Part shown: piece by piece, positions 34,903 through 43,815 of the stretch
Layout: every line of letters starts with the position of its first letter
Position numbering within the stretch: the first letter of the stretch is position 1
Assembly: GCA_002500605.1 (NCBI GenBank)
Contig: DLRR01000012.1
Location: forward strand, 284,390 to 348,389
Source: Nitrospinaceae bacterium UBA7883
GTDB taxonomy: Bacteria > Nitrospinota_A > UBA7883
Reading direction: 5' to 3'
Length of the DNA: 64,000 bases
The notes under the pieces: generated by a model
The model's database searches: none
Seen by the model: the letters and a program-made list of their open reading frames with translations, nothing else
Told to the model about the DNA's origin: nothing
Made by a program: the position numbers and the translations under genes

Positions 34903-35802
34903 TCACCTCTGTAACTTTTTTCTATTTTTCCATCTCATATACTGGCCGACAGAGTTAAAACCAAACGTAAGCATGAGTAGCACCAAGGTAGTTGAATATT
35001 GAATTGGCAGAGTCTCATCTACATTGGGTGATTGGGTGGCCAACACATAAAGATGATATCCAAGGTACATAAACTGGTCAAGCAACTCACCACTGAAATT
35101 AGGAATGAAGTATGCTACTCCTACAAACAGAATTGGCGCCACTTCGCCTGCGCCTCGGCTGACAGATAGGACTAAGCCAGTAAGAATACCACCCTTAGCC
35201 TGAGGAAATACTATCCACTTTATAACCTCCCAACTTGTATACCCAAAACAGAGTCCTGCATGGCGCTGCTCTTGCGGCACCATTTTTAGCGCTTCTGTTA
35301 CGGCGATAATATTTATTGGCAAAGTGAGAACCCCCATTGTCATTGCTGCCCATAGTAAGCATCTTTCACGAAAAACTCTTTCTTCATAACCAAATAAGAA
35401 ATCTAGTCCACCACCCATTATATTTACAAAAAAAGCTAGGCCAAACAGCCCGTATACTATTGATGGCACTGCAGCAAGGGTCCGCACAGAGCTCATTGTA
35501 TAGTTATAAACTGCACCTTTTGAGCTGACCTCGTTAAGATATAATGCTATTGCTGTGCCAAAAGGAACGCTAATCAACGACATAAGGAGAACCAACATGA
35601 CAGTACCTTCAATGATTGGTAATATTCCGCCACCATCCATCGTTCCAGTTGGGGGTAATGTCAAAAAATCCCATGTAAGCTTATCAAGCCCATTGATTAG
35701 AACTAGGCCTATAATAAATGTTGTCAGAACAACCACACACATAGCAAAAAAGCTTGTGACCAAAGAGAATAATCTCTCAATAATTATTCTTTTATCAATC
35801 AT
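34903..35802 (-). CDS. pstA: Phosphate ABC transporter permease PstA
   Basis: One of the two membrane subunits of the phosphate importer. The 299 residues have six likely membrane segments and the permease EAA loop (EALKMVPQEQRHAGLCFGYTSWEVIKWIVFPQA). GTAIALYLNEVSSKG and VPSIVYGLFGLAFF are typical of the PstA/PstC family. The start overlaps the pstC stop by 8 bp. It would pair with PstC, with PstB as ATPase. No phosphate-binding PstS is encoded nearby. Confidence 0.93.
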   Translation of the reverse strand: MIDKRIIIERLFSLVTSFFAMCVVVLTTFIIGLVLINGLDKLTWDFLTLPPTGTMDGGGILPIIEGTVMLVLLMSLISVPFGTAIALYLNEVSSKGAVYNYTMSSVRTLAAVPSIVYGLFGLAFFVNIMGGGLDFLFGYEERVFRERCLLWAAMTMGVLTLPINIIAVTEALKMVPQEQRHAGLCFGYTSWEVIKWIVFPQAKGGILTGLVLSVSRGAGEVAPILFVGVAYFIPNFSGELLDQFMYLGYHLYVLATQSPNVDETLPIQYSTTLVLLMLTFGFNSVGQYMRWKNRKKLQR

Positions 35803-36832
35803 AAGTCCATTTTCTTATTAACAATTGTGAGAAAAAATTAATGAGATACGTTGCAACAATCAGCAGGGTTCCAAGTAGAAAAAGCATGCTGTAATGTGTG
35901 TCTCCCACCACAACCTCCGCCATCTCTGAACCTATAGTGGCTGCCATAGTCCTGGCCCCGGACACCAAAGAAAGGTCTAATACTGCCGCATTCCCTGATA
36001 CCATCAAAACAACCATTGTTTCACCAAAACATCTACCAAAGCCTAATAATACTGCCGCAAAAACCTTTCCCCATGTAGCAGGTAATATTAAATAGGTTAT
36101 TATCTGATAGTCATAAAGCCCGGAACACTTTGCAGAATATATTTGGTCTTTTGGAAAGCCTGCATAGATCTCTTCAAACAAAGTGGTAATTATAGGAATA
36201 GCCGTTAAAGAAAGAACTGAGCCGCACACAAAAGCGTTCAATCGATATGTCGTGCCAAAAATGCTTTGAAAATATGTGGCAAAAACCATCAATCCTAGAA
36301 AACCAAGTACCACGGTTGGCATGCCTGCTAGCAACTCGAATACAACTTTTGTTGTATATCTAAGCTGCCGCGGCAAATAAAAAGCGATGGCAATGGCCGA
36401 GAAAAAACCAACAACTGTTGCCTCAACCAATGCCACAGTTGTTATCTTTAAAGTGCCAACAGCGAGCGGCCATATGCTGAAAAGCGGAGCATCATCTACC
36501 GGCTGCCACCGGCTTTGCCCAAAGATATTGTCTAACACAAGGAAGATGCTGGCAGTTCTTTCGAATTCATCGTTCTCCTCTGTGTTGTGGTACAGCGACA
36601 TGTCATTTCGTTGTTCCGCATGAAGGATTAATGGGGTCGTTTCTTTGAACACAAAAATAAATATACCCAAGGTTATTAGAACTGTAATAGCTCCACTAAT
36701 AAACAGTAGTGATAATGCCGATACATTTTTAAGCCTTCGACTAAAATAAACCACCTTTTGCTTCTCATGGGTTATTACCGGCACGGAATGGTTTTCCACT
36801 CCACTATCGTCAGTTTCTATTGGCTCGTTCAT
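35795..36832 (-). CDS. pstC: Phosphate ABC transporter permease PstC
   Basis: Second membrane subunit of the Pst importer. At 345 residues it has an N-terminal cytoplasmic tail, a first membrane helix near residues 37-62, a periplasmic stretch, then the permease core with GTLKITTVALVEATVVGFFSAIAIA, GMPTVVLGFLGLMVFA and the EAA-like loop (FPKDQIYSAKCSGLYDYQIITYLILPAT). The GFGRCFGETMVVLMVSGN segment is conserved in PstC. The start overlaps phoR by 4 bp, giving a continuous phoB-phoR-pst transcript. Confidence 0.93.
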   Translation of the reverse strand: MNEPIETDDSGVENHSVPVITHEKQKVVYFSRRLKNVSALSLLFISGAITVLITLGIFIFVFKETTPLILHAEQRNDMSLYHNTEENDEFERTASIFLVLDNIFGQSRWQPVDDAPLFSIWPLAVGTLKITTVALVEATVVGFFSAIAIAFYLPRQLRYTTKVVFELLAGMPTVVLGFLGLMVFATYFQSIFGTTYRLNAFVCGSVLSLTAIPIITTLFEEIYAGFPKDQIYSAKCSGLYDYQIITYLILPATWGKVFAAVLLGFGRCFGETMVVLMVSGNAAVLDLSLVSGARTMAATIGSEMAEVVVGDTHYSMLFLLGTLLIVATYLINFFSQLLIRKWTYD

Positions 36833-38247
36833 GCTCTAACAGATTCATTATGGAAGGGGAAATGTATGGCAAAGGTACTACCTTCACCTAGAGCGCTATC
36901 AACCGATACCCTGCCTCCGTGAAATTGAGCTACATGCTTTACAATCGATAACCCCAGCCCTGTTCCGCCCATTTCACGCGAGCGAGCCGCATCCACACGA
37001 TAGAACCTTTCGAATAATCGATCGAAATGTGATTTATGAATACCTTTTCCATAGTCTCTTATTATTATAGATACCGTATCTCCATTTAACTTAGTCGTTA
37101 CTAGTACCCTCTCACCGCGCGGACTATAGTTGATGGCATTATCAAGTAAGTTTACTAGCGCCTGTTCCATCATAGATGAATTCATTACTGTGATAATTTC
37201 CTCTGAGGAGGTTATCTCTAGTTTAAGATCGTTATTTTTTATTTTGTTTTCAAGCATTGCAACAGCATTGCTTATCAACTTTTTAACTGAAAACAACTCG
37301 CCACCAGCTTTTTTGACAGTCTCGGTATTTTCCATCAAAGATAGACTCAGCAAGTCGTCTATTATGGCAATAAGCCTGTTAACATGCCGTGTGATAATGC
37401 CAATAAACTTTTTTGCAACAGTTGGATCATCCATTGCCCCATCGGCAAGATTTTCCACAAATCCTTTAATGGCCGTAAGGGGTGTTTTAAGTTCGTGAGA
37501 AACGTTAGCTGCAAATTCTTTTCTCTGGTTTTCTAGTTGTTTGAGTCGGGTTATATCGCGTAACACAATTACAGTTCCACGAATAAAACCGTCGGGATTG
37601 TAGAGTGGGCTTCTAACCACCTCAATTTCTAGTCCCATAATTCCACCACCAAGGCTGATCTCAGCTTCGGCAGATTGAAACCGCTGACCACTATTAATGA
37701 ACTGTTTTAATTCAATGTCATTGCAAACATCAAAAAACGCACGACCTTCCACATCGGTTGATTTTATGTTTAATAATTCCAAGGCTCTTGGGTTTGCCTT
37801 TAGCAAATTCATGTTCTGATCTAAAGCCAGCACCCCGTCTTTAATGCTAAATAAAACCGTTTCTCCCTCCAGCTGATTAACACCATGATTATTAAAATGT
37901 GCGCCTAGGTTTTTCATTAGTTGATTCACATGGCCGCTAATCAGATCAAACTCTTTAATTGGTTGAACCTCTATCGGCTCTTCAAAATTATTAAAAGCAA
38001 CTCGTGTTATGCCGTGTATTATCCGCTCCACTGCCTGGCCAAACCAACCTGCTATTAACCAGGATCCAATAGAGGACAGTACAAACACAAGTGCTAAGGC
38101 TAAAATCATTTCATTGATAGCCAAGTTTGTATAACCCAGGTCAGGCTCAATGGACAAGAATATGATTATAGCCATCCCAAGTAGCATAAAAAGAGAGAAG
38201 CTTGGTAAGAGTATCCAAAAAAGGCTTTTACTCTTCATTTCATCCAT
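36829..38247 (-). CDS. phoR: Phosphate-regulon sensor histidine kinase PhoR
   Basis: Membrane histidine kinase that senses phosphate limitation through the Pst/PhoU complex. It has two N-terminal membrane segments, a HAMP-like linker, a PAS domain (VLFSIKDGVLALDQNMNLLKANP), the dimerisation box with the phosphorylated His in AANVSHELKTPLTAIKGF, and ATPase motifs (N box ALVNLLDNAINYSP, GKGI, and GGTGLGLSIVKHV). The frame is open to ATG 38292 inside phoB, but that part overlaps the PhoB C-terminus by 53 bp. I prefer ATG 38247, with 38238 as a non-overlapping alternative. Confidence 0.94.
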   Translation of the reverse strand: MDEMKSKSLFWILLPSFSLFMLLGMAIIIFLSIEPDLGYTNLAINEMILALALVFVLSSIGSWLIAGWFGQAVERIIHGITRVAFNNFEEPIEVQPIKEFDLISGHVNQLMKNLGAHFNNHGVNQLEGETVLFSIKDGVLALDQNMNLLKANPRALELLNIKSTDVEGRAFFDVCNDIELKQFINSGQRFQSAEAEISLGGGIMGLEIEVVRSPLYNPDGFIRGTVIVLRDITRLKQLENQRKEFAANVSHELKTPLTAIKGFVENLADGAMDDPTVAKKFIGIITRHVNRLIAIIDDLLSLSLMENTETVKKAGGELFSVKKLISNAVAMLENKIKNNDLKLEITSSEEIITVMNSSMMEQALVNLLDNAINYSPRGERVLVTTKLNGDTVSIIIRDYGKGIHKSHFDRLFERFYRVDAARSREMGGTGLGLSIVKHVAQFHGGRVSVDSALGEGSTFAIHFPFHNESVRA

Positions 38248-38926
38248 CGAATCGATAGCCAATACCACGTACAGTAAGAAGCTTCTCTCCATGTTTTCCT
38301 AGCTTCTTGCGTAGAGAAGTGATATGGACATCAACTGATCTCTCTGTGACGGTAATCTCACCCTGTCTAATAACAGAGATGATTTGTTTTCTAGTATTAA
38401 CTTTACCTTGATTGACCATCAAGACTTCTAAAATAAAGAGTTCTGACTTGGTAAGATTCAAAGATCCTGATCCAATTTTTACTTGAAAGCGCTCCCGATC
38501 AATTGACAGATCGCCGGATGAGACAATCATTTTGGTGTCCAAACTTTCTTCAACCCGACGCAGTGAAGCTCTAACACGAGCGAGAAGGACTTTTGGGCTA
38601 AATGGCTTAACAACATAATCATCGGCACCAAGTTCTAATCCTTTGACTATATCCTCGTCAGTTCCTTTAGCTGTAATCATAATAATGGGAAATTGAGAAA
38701 TTTCCTTACTATTTCTAATTTTTTTACAAACCCCCAAACCGTCTATTCCTGGCAACATAAGATCTAAAAGCATTAGATCTGGCGGGTTTGTAAATACTTT
38801 TTCTAGTGCATCCTCACCGGTATAAGCATAAGAAAAATCGAATCCAGCACTAGTGAGACTATATCGTAATAATTCGACAAGATCCTCTTCATCGTCAACC
38901 GCCAACACTCTCATTACGTCAATCAT
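38240..38926 (-). CDS. phoB: Phosphate-regulon response regulator PhoB
   Basis: An OmpR/PhoB-type transcription activator of 228 residues. The receiver domain has the acidic pair DDEED near residue 11, the phosphorylation site Asp55 in LLDLMLPG, a Thr at the switch (MITAKGTDED) and Lys in VVKPFSPK. The winged-helix DNA-binding domain is in the last 100 residues (LNLTKSELFILEVLM...RSVDVHITSLRKKLG). The gene order implies autoregulation by phosphorylated PhoB, but I could not find a clear pho box upstream. Confidence 0.95.
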   Translation of the reverse strand: MIDVMRVLAVDDEEDLVELLRYSLTSAGFDFSYAYTGEDALEKVFTNPPDLMLLDLMLPGIDGLGVCKKIRNSKEISQFPIIMITAKGTDEDIVKGLELGADDYVVKPFSPKVLLARVRASLRRVEESLDTKMIVSSGDLSIDRERFQVKIGSGSLNLTKSELFILEVLMVNQGKVNTRKQIISVIRQGEITVTERSVDVHITSLRKKLGKHGEKLLTVRGIGYRFDG

Positions 38927-39047
38927 TTTCCTTTTCAGCTTAGCTGTTGAGGCTGACTCTAACAGATGTAGAAGAATTAGATTGTTAGGATTTAGTTAAT
39001 AATGCGTTAAAAGTGTTGTCAAAAATTAAATTTATGATCGCTGGATA

Positions 39048-40253
39048 TCAATAAAGAGACATTGTGGCAAAACTAACCATGGTATCCATTTCACCTTCTA
39101 TATTCTGTCTGTACTCTGACAGTTTTCCCTTCTTGGCGTCTGTGAGTTTTAATAGTGTGTACAAGGCCGGAAAACCACAGACTCTATTAGTTGGATTGGT
39201 GTCCACTATCCTATTCAAAAACCCTGATGGGTCAATTTCTGAAACGCGTTCCAGAAGAGCACGATCATCTGTTTCGATTGCTTTAAGTTTTTTTTCAGAA
39301 AGCTTTTCTTCATCACCAAACCTACTGCCAACATGGGAAAAATCTACACTTGCAACAAAAATTACCTTCCTAGCGTCAGCTTTAGCAGTACGGCCTAGAG
39401 CATCAATAAACCGATCAATCCGTTCGCCATTAAAGATCGGATCATCATTGTTCCACGCACCTTCAGGATAGGAAAGCAAAATGGGCACGGCCTTTATATC
39501 AAGCCTACTTCTAGCAAGCCAAGCCATGAAAAGTGATTGAAATTCAATTGAATGTTCACTTCGATGTGCTTCAACATGGTCAAATAACCCTTCACCAAAG
39601 TTCAAATTAAGTTTACTTAAAAAATCATGGTCAACCTTCATTGTGCCTATGGGTGTCTCAAAGTCTTTATCGATGCAAGAAAAAAAATCGTCCTTCATGG
39701 AGTGACCGGTACCAAGGATAACGAAAAGTTCTGCGTCTGTTTCCATTACCTCTCTCCATCCAGAGGCCATCATATCGCCACCAATGCTAAAATCAATATG
39801 TGGAACGACTATTGCCTTTAAGTCTCCCGACGCCTTTGGACCTGGCTTTCCAATCATTTTTTCAATCGACTTCAATAACTCGTCCGGGTCCTCGCTATAA
39901 CTTTTCCCCGCAAAAACTGCAGGCCTAGTAACACTATCACGAAACTGTTGTATTACATTTTTCTTGTAATCTGCATACCGTTGATTATCAAAAAGATAGG
40001 CCTGGTCTAGTTGTCCCGCCAATTCTATCAAGTCGTCCATTTGAACAGTCTGGCCAAATTGATTTTCAAAGCTTTCTATAATTTGTTCGTTGGTTCTAGT
40101 ACCGTCCATCAAGTTCATAAGATAGTACCCCGGCAAGGTAACTTTTATTCCGTTATCCCCCAACCGTTCCGGATCTGGCAGCATGATCATTTTACGGCCT
40201 TCGTATTCCACTGGGTAAGCTTCAAGCATTCTTAATTTCAAATTTTCAGGCAT
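39048..40253 (-). CDS. amrB: Memo-family protein (AmmeMemoRadiSam system protein B)
   Basis: A 401-residue protein with an N-terminal PqqD-like or unassigned domain (about residues 1-110, containing YYLMNLMDGTRTNEQIIESF) followed by the Memo domain. The Memo fold shows VVPHIDFSIGG, LGTGHSMKDD, AHRSEHSIEFQ with likely metal-binding His, and ASVDFSHVGSRFGD near the end. Memo relatives bind metal and can act as dioxygenases. In bacteria they are grouped with an AMMECR1 protein and a radical SAM protein, neither of which is next to this gene. Whether they occur elsewhere cannot be known. Function in bacteria is open. Confidence 0.85.
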   Translation of the reverse strand: MPENLKLRMLEAYPVEYEGRKMIMLPDPERLGDNGIKVTLPGYYLMNLMDGTRTNEQIIESFENQFGQTVQMDDLIELAGQLDQAYLFDNQRYADYKKNVIQQFRDSVTRPAVFAGKSYSEDPDELLKSIEKMIGKPGPKASGDLKAIVVPHIDFSIGGDMMASGWREVMETDAELFVILGTGHSMKDDFFSCIDKDFETPIGTMKVDHDFLSKLNLNFGEGLFDHVEAHRSEHSIEFQSLFMAWLARSRLDIKAVPILLSYPEGAWNNDDPIFNGERIDRFIDALGRTAKADARKVIFVASVDFSHVGSRFGDEEKLSEKKLKAIETDDRALLERVSEIDPSGFLNRIVDTNPTNRVCGFPALYTLLKLTDAKKGKLSEYRQNIEGEMDTMVSFATMSLY

Positions 40254-40351
40254 CTAACATTTCCTCACTACTCTTTTATCTTTTGCCCAATAAAACATCG
40301 ACATGAAAATATTTCTCACTATTATCACTCACTCCAAGCTTTTTGTGATAT

Positions 40352-40966
40352 TTATTTCAAAAAGTTTGTTTTCACCTCTTCACCTTTTAGCAGTCTAATA
40401 ATATTACTTCTATGTGTAAATACAATCAGAACCGCCAGCGCGACAAGAACAATAAAAACCTCTGGTGGATTCCCGCCATGTAGAAAATACATGGATAACG
40501 GAGTGCTCAACGCCGCTAATATCGAGCCAAGGCTCACATACCCTGTGGTTAATGTAATAAACAGGTAAATACTTACCGCAATCAGCGCTACCACTGGTAA
40601 TATCCCTATTAAAACGCCAGCAGCTGTTGCCACACCTTTACCACCGCGAAACCCTGCAAAAAGTGTCCAGATGTGCCCTGCAATTACCGCAGCCCCACAA
40701 ATTAGTTCGATCGTCTGGGGGTTCCATATAACACCAAAACTTAACTTGCTAAGAAATGCAACAGCAACGAAACCTTTAAAAACGTCTATGCTAAGAGTAA
40801 GCAAATATGGTTTCATCCCATATAGTCTATAAATGTTTGTGGCCCCGGCGTTACCACTACCGTGTTGGCGAATATCAACTCCACCAACTATACGGCCAAC
40901 AATTAGGGCGGTTGGTATTGACCCTATTAAGTAACTGGCTACCACGGCGACAATCACCCAGCTCAT
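40352..40966 (-). CDS. plsY: Acyl-phosphate glycerol-3-phosphate acyltransferase PlsY
   Basis: Inner-membrane enzyme that adds the first acyl chain to glycerol-3-phosphate using acyl-phosphate from PlsX. At 204 residues it has about five membrane segments and the three conserved motifs: SIPTALIVGR near residue 17, GSGNAGATNIYRLYG near residue 37, and FRGGKGVATAAGVL near residue 107. Length and motifs are typical. It begins 5 bp after the GGDEF gene's stop, possibly sharing its transcript. Confidence 0.95.
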   Translation of the reverse strand: MSWVIVAVVASYLIGSIPTALIVGRIVGGVDIRQHGSGNAGATNIYRLYGMKPYLLTLSIDVFKGFVAVAFLSKLSFGVIWNPQTIELICGAAVIAGHIWTLFAGFRGGKGVATAAGVLIGILPVVALIAVSIYLFITLTTGYVSLGSILAALSTPLSMYFLHGGNPPEVFIVLVALAVLIVFTHRSNIIRLLKGEEVKTNFLK

Positions 40967-40971
40967 GTTAT

Positions 40972-42018
40972 TTACTCCTCATCAATCCCTGATTTATTTC
41001 GTCCCTCTTTCTTAGCTTTGTATAGTGCTGCATCTGCCTTTACTAATATCTGGTCACTTGAATCTACTCCGTTCATAAGGGTATCTGAAATGCCAAGAGT
41101 AATGGTAACTTTTATTGGACCGGCACTAGTTTCAAACGGAACCAAAGCCACGTTGGTTCTTAGCCTCTCGGCAACAACCATAGCACTTTGTGATTTAGTT
41201 TTTGGTAAAAGTAACGCAAACTCCTCCCCACCATAACGGGCCAACGTATCAACTTTACGTAACTGTTTAGTGAGGCGAACCGCAAGCTCTCTAATAACTG
41301 TATTGCCCACTTGATGACCATAAGCATCATTTATTTCCTTAAAACAATCAATATCCACTATTATGCAGGAAAGTACGTTCTTAAAGCGGATAGACCTTTC
41401 ATATTCCATATTAAGTTGTTCATAAAAACTTCGCAGGTTGAGTAAGCCCGTCAAACCGTCGGTGGAGGCAAGTTCTTTCTGTTCTTCCAACTGAATAAAA
41501 TTGTTTATTGAAATTGAAACGATTTCTGAAATTAATAAAGCAAACTGAAGTCCATCGCTGTCGAAGAAACCTTGGCTATTCCCATTAAGGTTTAACACTC
41601 CAAAAAGCTTACTCCCGGCTCTGAGGGGTAAACAATATGCAAAGTTATCTTTATATTTCTTCCTTTTTATATCAGTAACATATTTTGATTCAGTAAAGTT
41701 ATCTTCAAGTACTCCGCTCATCCTATTATAGGACTCTTTCATAATCGGAGACTTGTCTATTGGAAATTTTAACTTATCCAGTTCTTTTTCAGCATGGTCG
41801 TGAACAAGAATAAAAAAGTTGCTATTATCTTCATCGAGCAAAAAAATGGAGAACCGGTCAACTCCAATCAGCGAGCTCAGATTTTGCTTAAACATATCGA
41901 ATACTGCATCGTAGCCCAACATGTTTACGCTTTTGGTAAACTCAATCAAGGCTTCTAGCTTATTCTTATATGTAGACTGTTTTGAACTGTTTTCTTTAGA
42001 CATTTTATTATTGTACAT
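40972..42018 (-). CDS. GAF-GGDEF diguanylate cyclase
   Basis: Likely makes cyclic di-GMP. The 348 residues have an N-terminal coiled region, a GAF domain (residues about 30-175, with FSIFLLDEDNSNFFILV and AYCLPLRAGSKLFGVLNLNG) and a C-terminal GGDEF domain with the active signature RYGGEEF and the metal/nucleotide region IIVDIDCFKEINDAYGHQVGN. No EAL domain and no membrane segment were seen, so it is cytosolic. The signal sensed by the GAF domain is not known. Met6 is an alternative start. It is followed by plsY. Confidence 0.92.
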   Translation of the reverse strand: MYNNKMSKENSSKQSTYKNKLEALIEFTKSVNMLGYDAVFDMFKQNLSSLIGVDRFSIFLLDEDNSNFFILVHDHAEKELDKLKFPIDKSPIMKESYNRMSGVLEDNFTESKYVTDIKRKKYKDNFAYCLPLRAGSKLFGVLNLNGNSQGFFDSDGLQFALLISEIVSISINNFIQLEEQKELASTDGLTGLLNLRSFYEQLNMEYERSIRFKNVLSCIIVDIDCFKEINDAYGHQVGNTVIRELAVRLTKQLRKVDTLARYGGEEFALLLPKTKSQSAMVVAERLRTNVALVPFETSAGPIKVTITLGISDTLMNGVDSSDQILVKADAALYKAKKEGRNKSGIDEE

Positions 42019-42190
42019 TATGGAGTTATAAGTTTTTATTGGATTAATGTTGTTCGACCAAACTTTTGAGTAAAATTACTCCTAACACAAGAATCGCAAA
42101 TAAAACAACACCTGGAAAAATTACTGTGATGTTAACCCTATGATCGAGGTTTTGCTTCCAAAATGTTAGAGCTAAGTTAAGCATTATATA

Positions 42191-43078
42191 ATGACTGCCA
42201 ACAAACCATTTTTTACAGCCATAATTCCAACATACAACAGGTGGCCTGTTGTCAAGGATGCAATTGACTCTATTCTAAAACAAACCTTCGACGATTTTGA
42301 ATTGATCATTGTGGATGATGGCTCTACCGATGAGACCGCACAACGCTTAAAAGGAATGCACTGCAATCTTAGGTTGATAATCCAAAAAAATGCTGGCGTC
42401 AGTGCATCAAGAAATGCTGGTATACGCAAAGCAAACGGAAAGTGGATTGCCTTTTTGGACAGTGATGATATCTGGCTGCCAAAAAAACTCGAGAGCCAAA
42501 ATAGTTACATTTTATCCAACCCTGATACAATGATTTTACACTGTGACGAAATTTGGCAGAGAAATGGAACAAGAGTAAACCCAAAGATGCGGCATCGCAA
42601 AGCTGGGAGTGGAGCTGAATCCAGAGATTCTGCCTTTTGCAGGTCACTTGAAATGTGCCTTATTTCGCCATCAACAGTGGTCATAAAGAAAGACGTATTC
42701 AATAAAGTGGGCCTGTTTGATGAAGAATTACCTGTGTGCGAGGACTACGATTTATGGCTGAGAATTATGGTACATTTTGCAATACACTACCTCGACCAAA
42801 AACTTGGCGTAAAGAAAAATTCAGAGAATCCTAGCCATGCAGCATCACAATTATCAGCATCCATTAAATGCCAAGATATTTTCAGAGTCGACTCATTAGA
42901 AAAGTTGACTAATAATCCTAGTCTGCCAGAAGATTGGGTAAATATGGTCTTAAATGAGATAGTTCGTAAGACAGAAATTCTCACAAAAGGTTGCATAAAA
43001 AGGGGTAGGGCAAAAGAGGCCAAAGAGTGGCGTGATAAGGCAATATTTGCATTGGCCACCCTTAAAGGAAAAAGGTAA
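42191..43078 (+). CDS. Family 2 glycosyltransferase
   Basis: A 295-residue GT-A glycosyltransferase of family 2, probably for a surface glycan. Motifs: AIIPTYNRWPVVKDAIDSIL at the N-terminus, VDDGSTDETA for nucleotide binding, ASRNAGIRKANGKWIAFLDSDDIW with the metal-binding DSDD, and the acceptor-side ED pair in LPVCEDYDLWLRI. No membrane helix was found, so it acts at the cytosolic face. It stands alone on the plus strand between two minus-strand genes. Sugar and acceptor cannot be predicted. Confidence 0.88.
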   Translation: MTANKPFFTAIIPTYNRWPVVKDAIDSILKQTFDDFELIIVDDGSTDETAQRLKGMHCNLRLIIQKNAGVSASRNAGIRKANGKWIAFLDSDDIWLPKKLESQNSYILSNPDTMILHCDEIWQRNGTRVNPKMRHRKAGSGAESRDSAFCRSLEMCLISPSTVVIKKDVFNKVGLFDEELPVCEDYDLWLRIMVHFAIHYLDQKLGVKKNSENPSHAASQLSASIKCQDIFRVDSLEKLTNNPSLPEDWVNMVLNEIVRKTEILTKGCIKRGRAKEAKEWRDKAIFALATLKGKR

Positions 43079-43143
43079 GCACACTCACCCCTTGTTAGGC
43101 TAGGCTCCACCTAGTGAGCATATGCATGTGGAAACTTTCATAG

Positions 43144-43803
43144 TTAATTTAAAAGATCCATAAGCTGCTCGAATTTATCGATAAACATGGTTGCTCCAGC
43201 GGATCGGATCTCATTCATATCTCGAAACCCATATGTTACTCCAACAAACATAGCACCTGCGTTGAATGCCGTTTTAGCATCCACACCAGAATCCCCTACC
43301 ATTAATACTTTTTCTATTGGCATACCGTAGAATTGGGCAATTTTCAATAATGCATCTGGTTTAGGTTTTTTAACTGACAACGTATCGCCTCCGTAAACCT
43401 GTGCCCCAAAGTGTGGATAGAGGCCAAGCTTTTTTACAATCCGTTTTGTATATTGCTCAGGTTTGTTAGAAATAACCCCCAGTTTGTATGAGTTTCTCAA
43501 CTCTTCTAGAGTTTCAAATACAGTCTCAAACATTATTGTGTGGTCAAGCAGGTGATCCCAATAACGGCTTCTGAATAGTTTGACAACATCTACCTCTCGG
43601 TCTAAATGTCCAGCATCTTCAAGCGCCAATCTAATTAATGGTGCCACACCATTGCCAACAAACTGCTCAATTGTTTTCATAGGGAGTGGTGGATAACCAA
43701 GCTGGTCAAATGTCCAGTTTAGTGCATTGGCAATATCCTGTTTAGAATCTATAAGTGTGCCATCAAGGTCAAATACTATCACCTCAGGCTCAAGTTTTTC
43801 CAT
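43144..43803 (-). CDS. gph: Phosphoglycolate phosphatase-type HAD hydrolase
   Basis: A HAD-superfamily phosphatase with the nucleophile Asp12 and acid Asp14 in VFDLDGTLID, an alpha-helical cap, the Ser/Thr motif in GVISNKPEQYTK, Lys in VKKPKPDALL, and the metal-binding MVGDSGVDAKTA. Length (219 residues) and motif spacing match Gph, which removes phosphoglycolate arising from DNA repair or oxygenase reactions. Other HAD substrates remain possible. It lies 12 bp after the outer-membrane heme-barrel gene on the same strand. Confidence 0.87.
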   Translation of the reverse strand: MEKLEPEVIVFDLDGTLIDSKQDIANALNWTFDQLGYPPLPMKTIEQFVGNGVAPLIRLALEDAGHLDREVDVVKLFRSRYWDHLLDHTIMFETVFETLEELRNSYKLGVISNKPEQYTKRIVKKLGLYPHFGAQVYGGDTLSVKKPKPDALLKIAQFYGMPIEKVLMVGDSGVDAKTAFNAGAMFVGVTYGFRDMNEIRSAGATMFIDKFEQLMDLLN

Positions 43804-43815
43804 TTGTCCTAAGAT

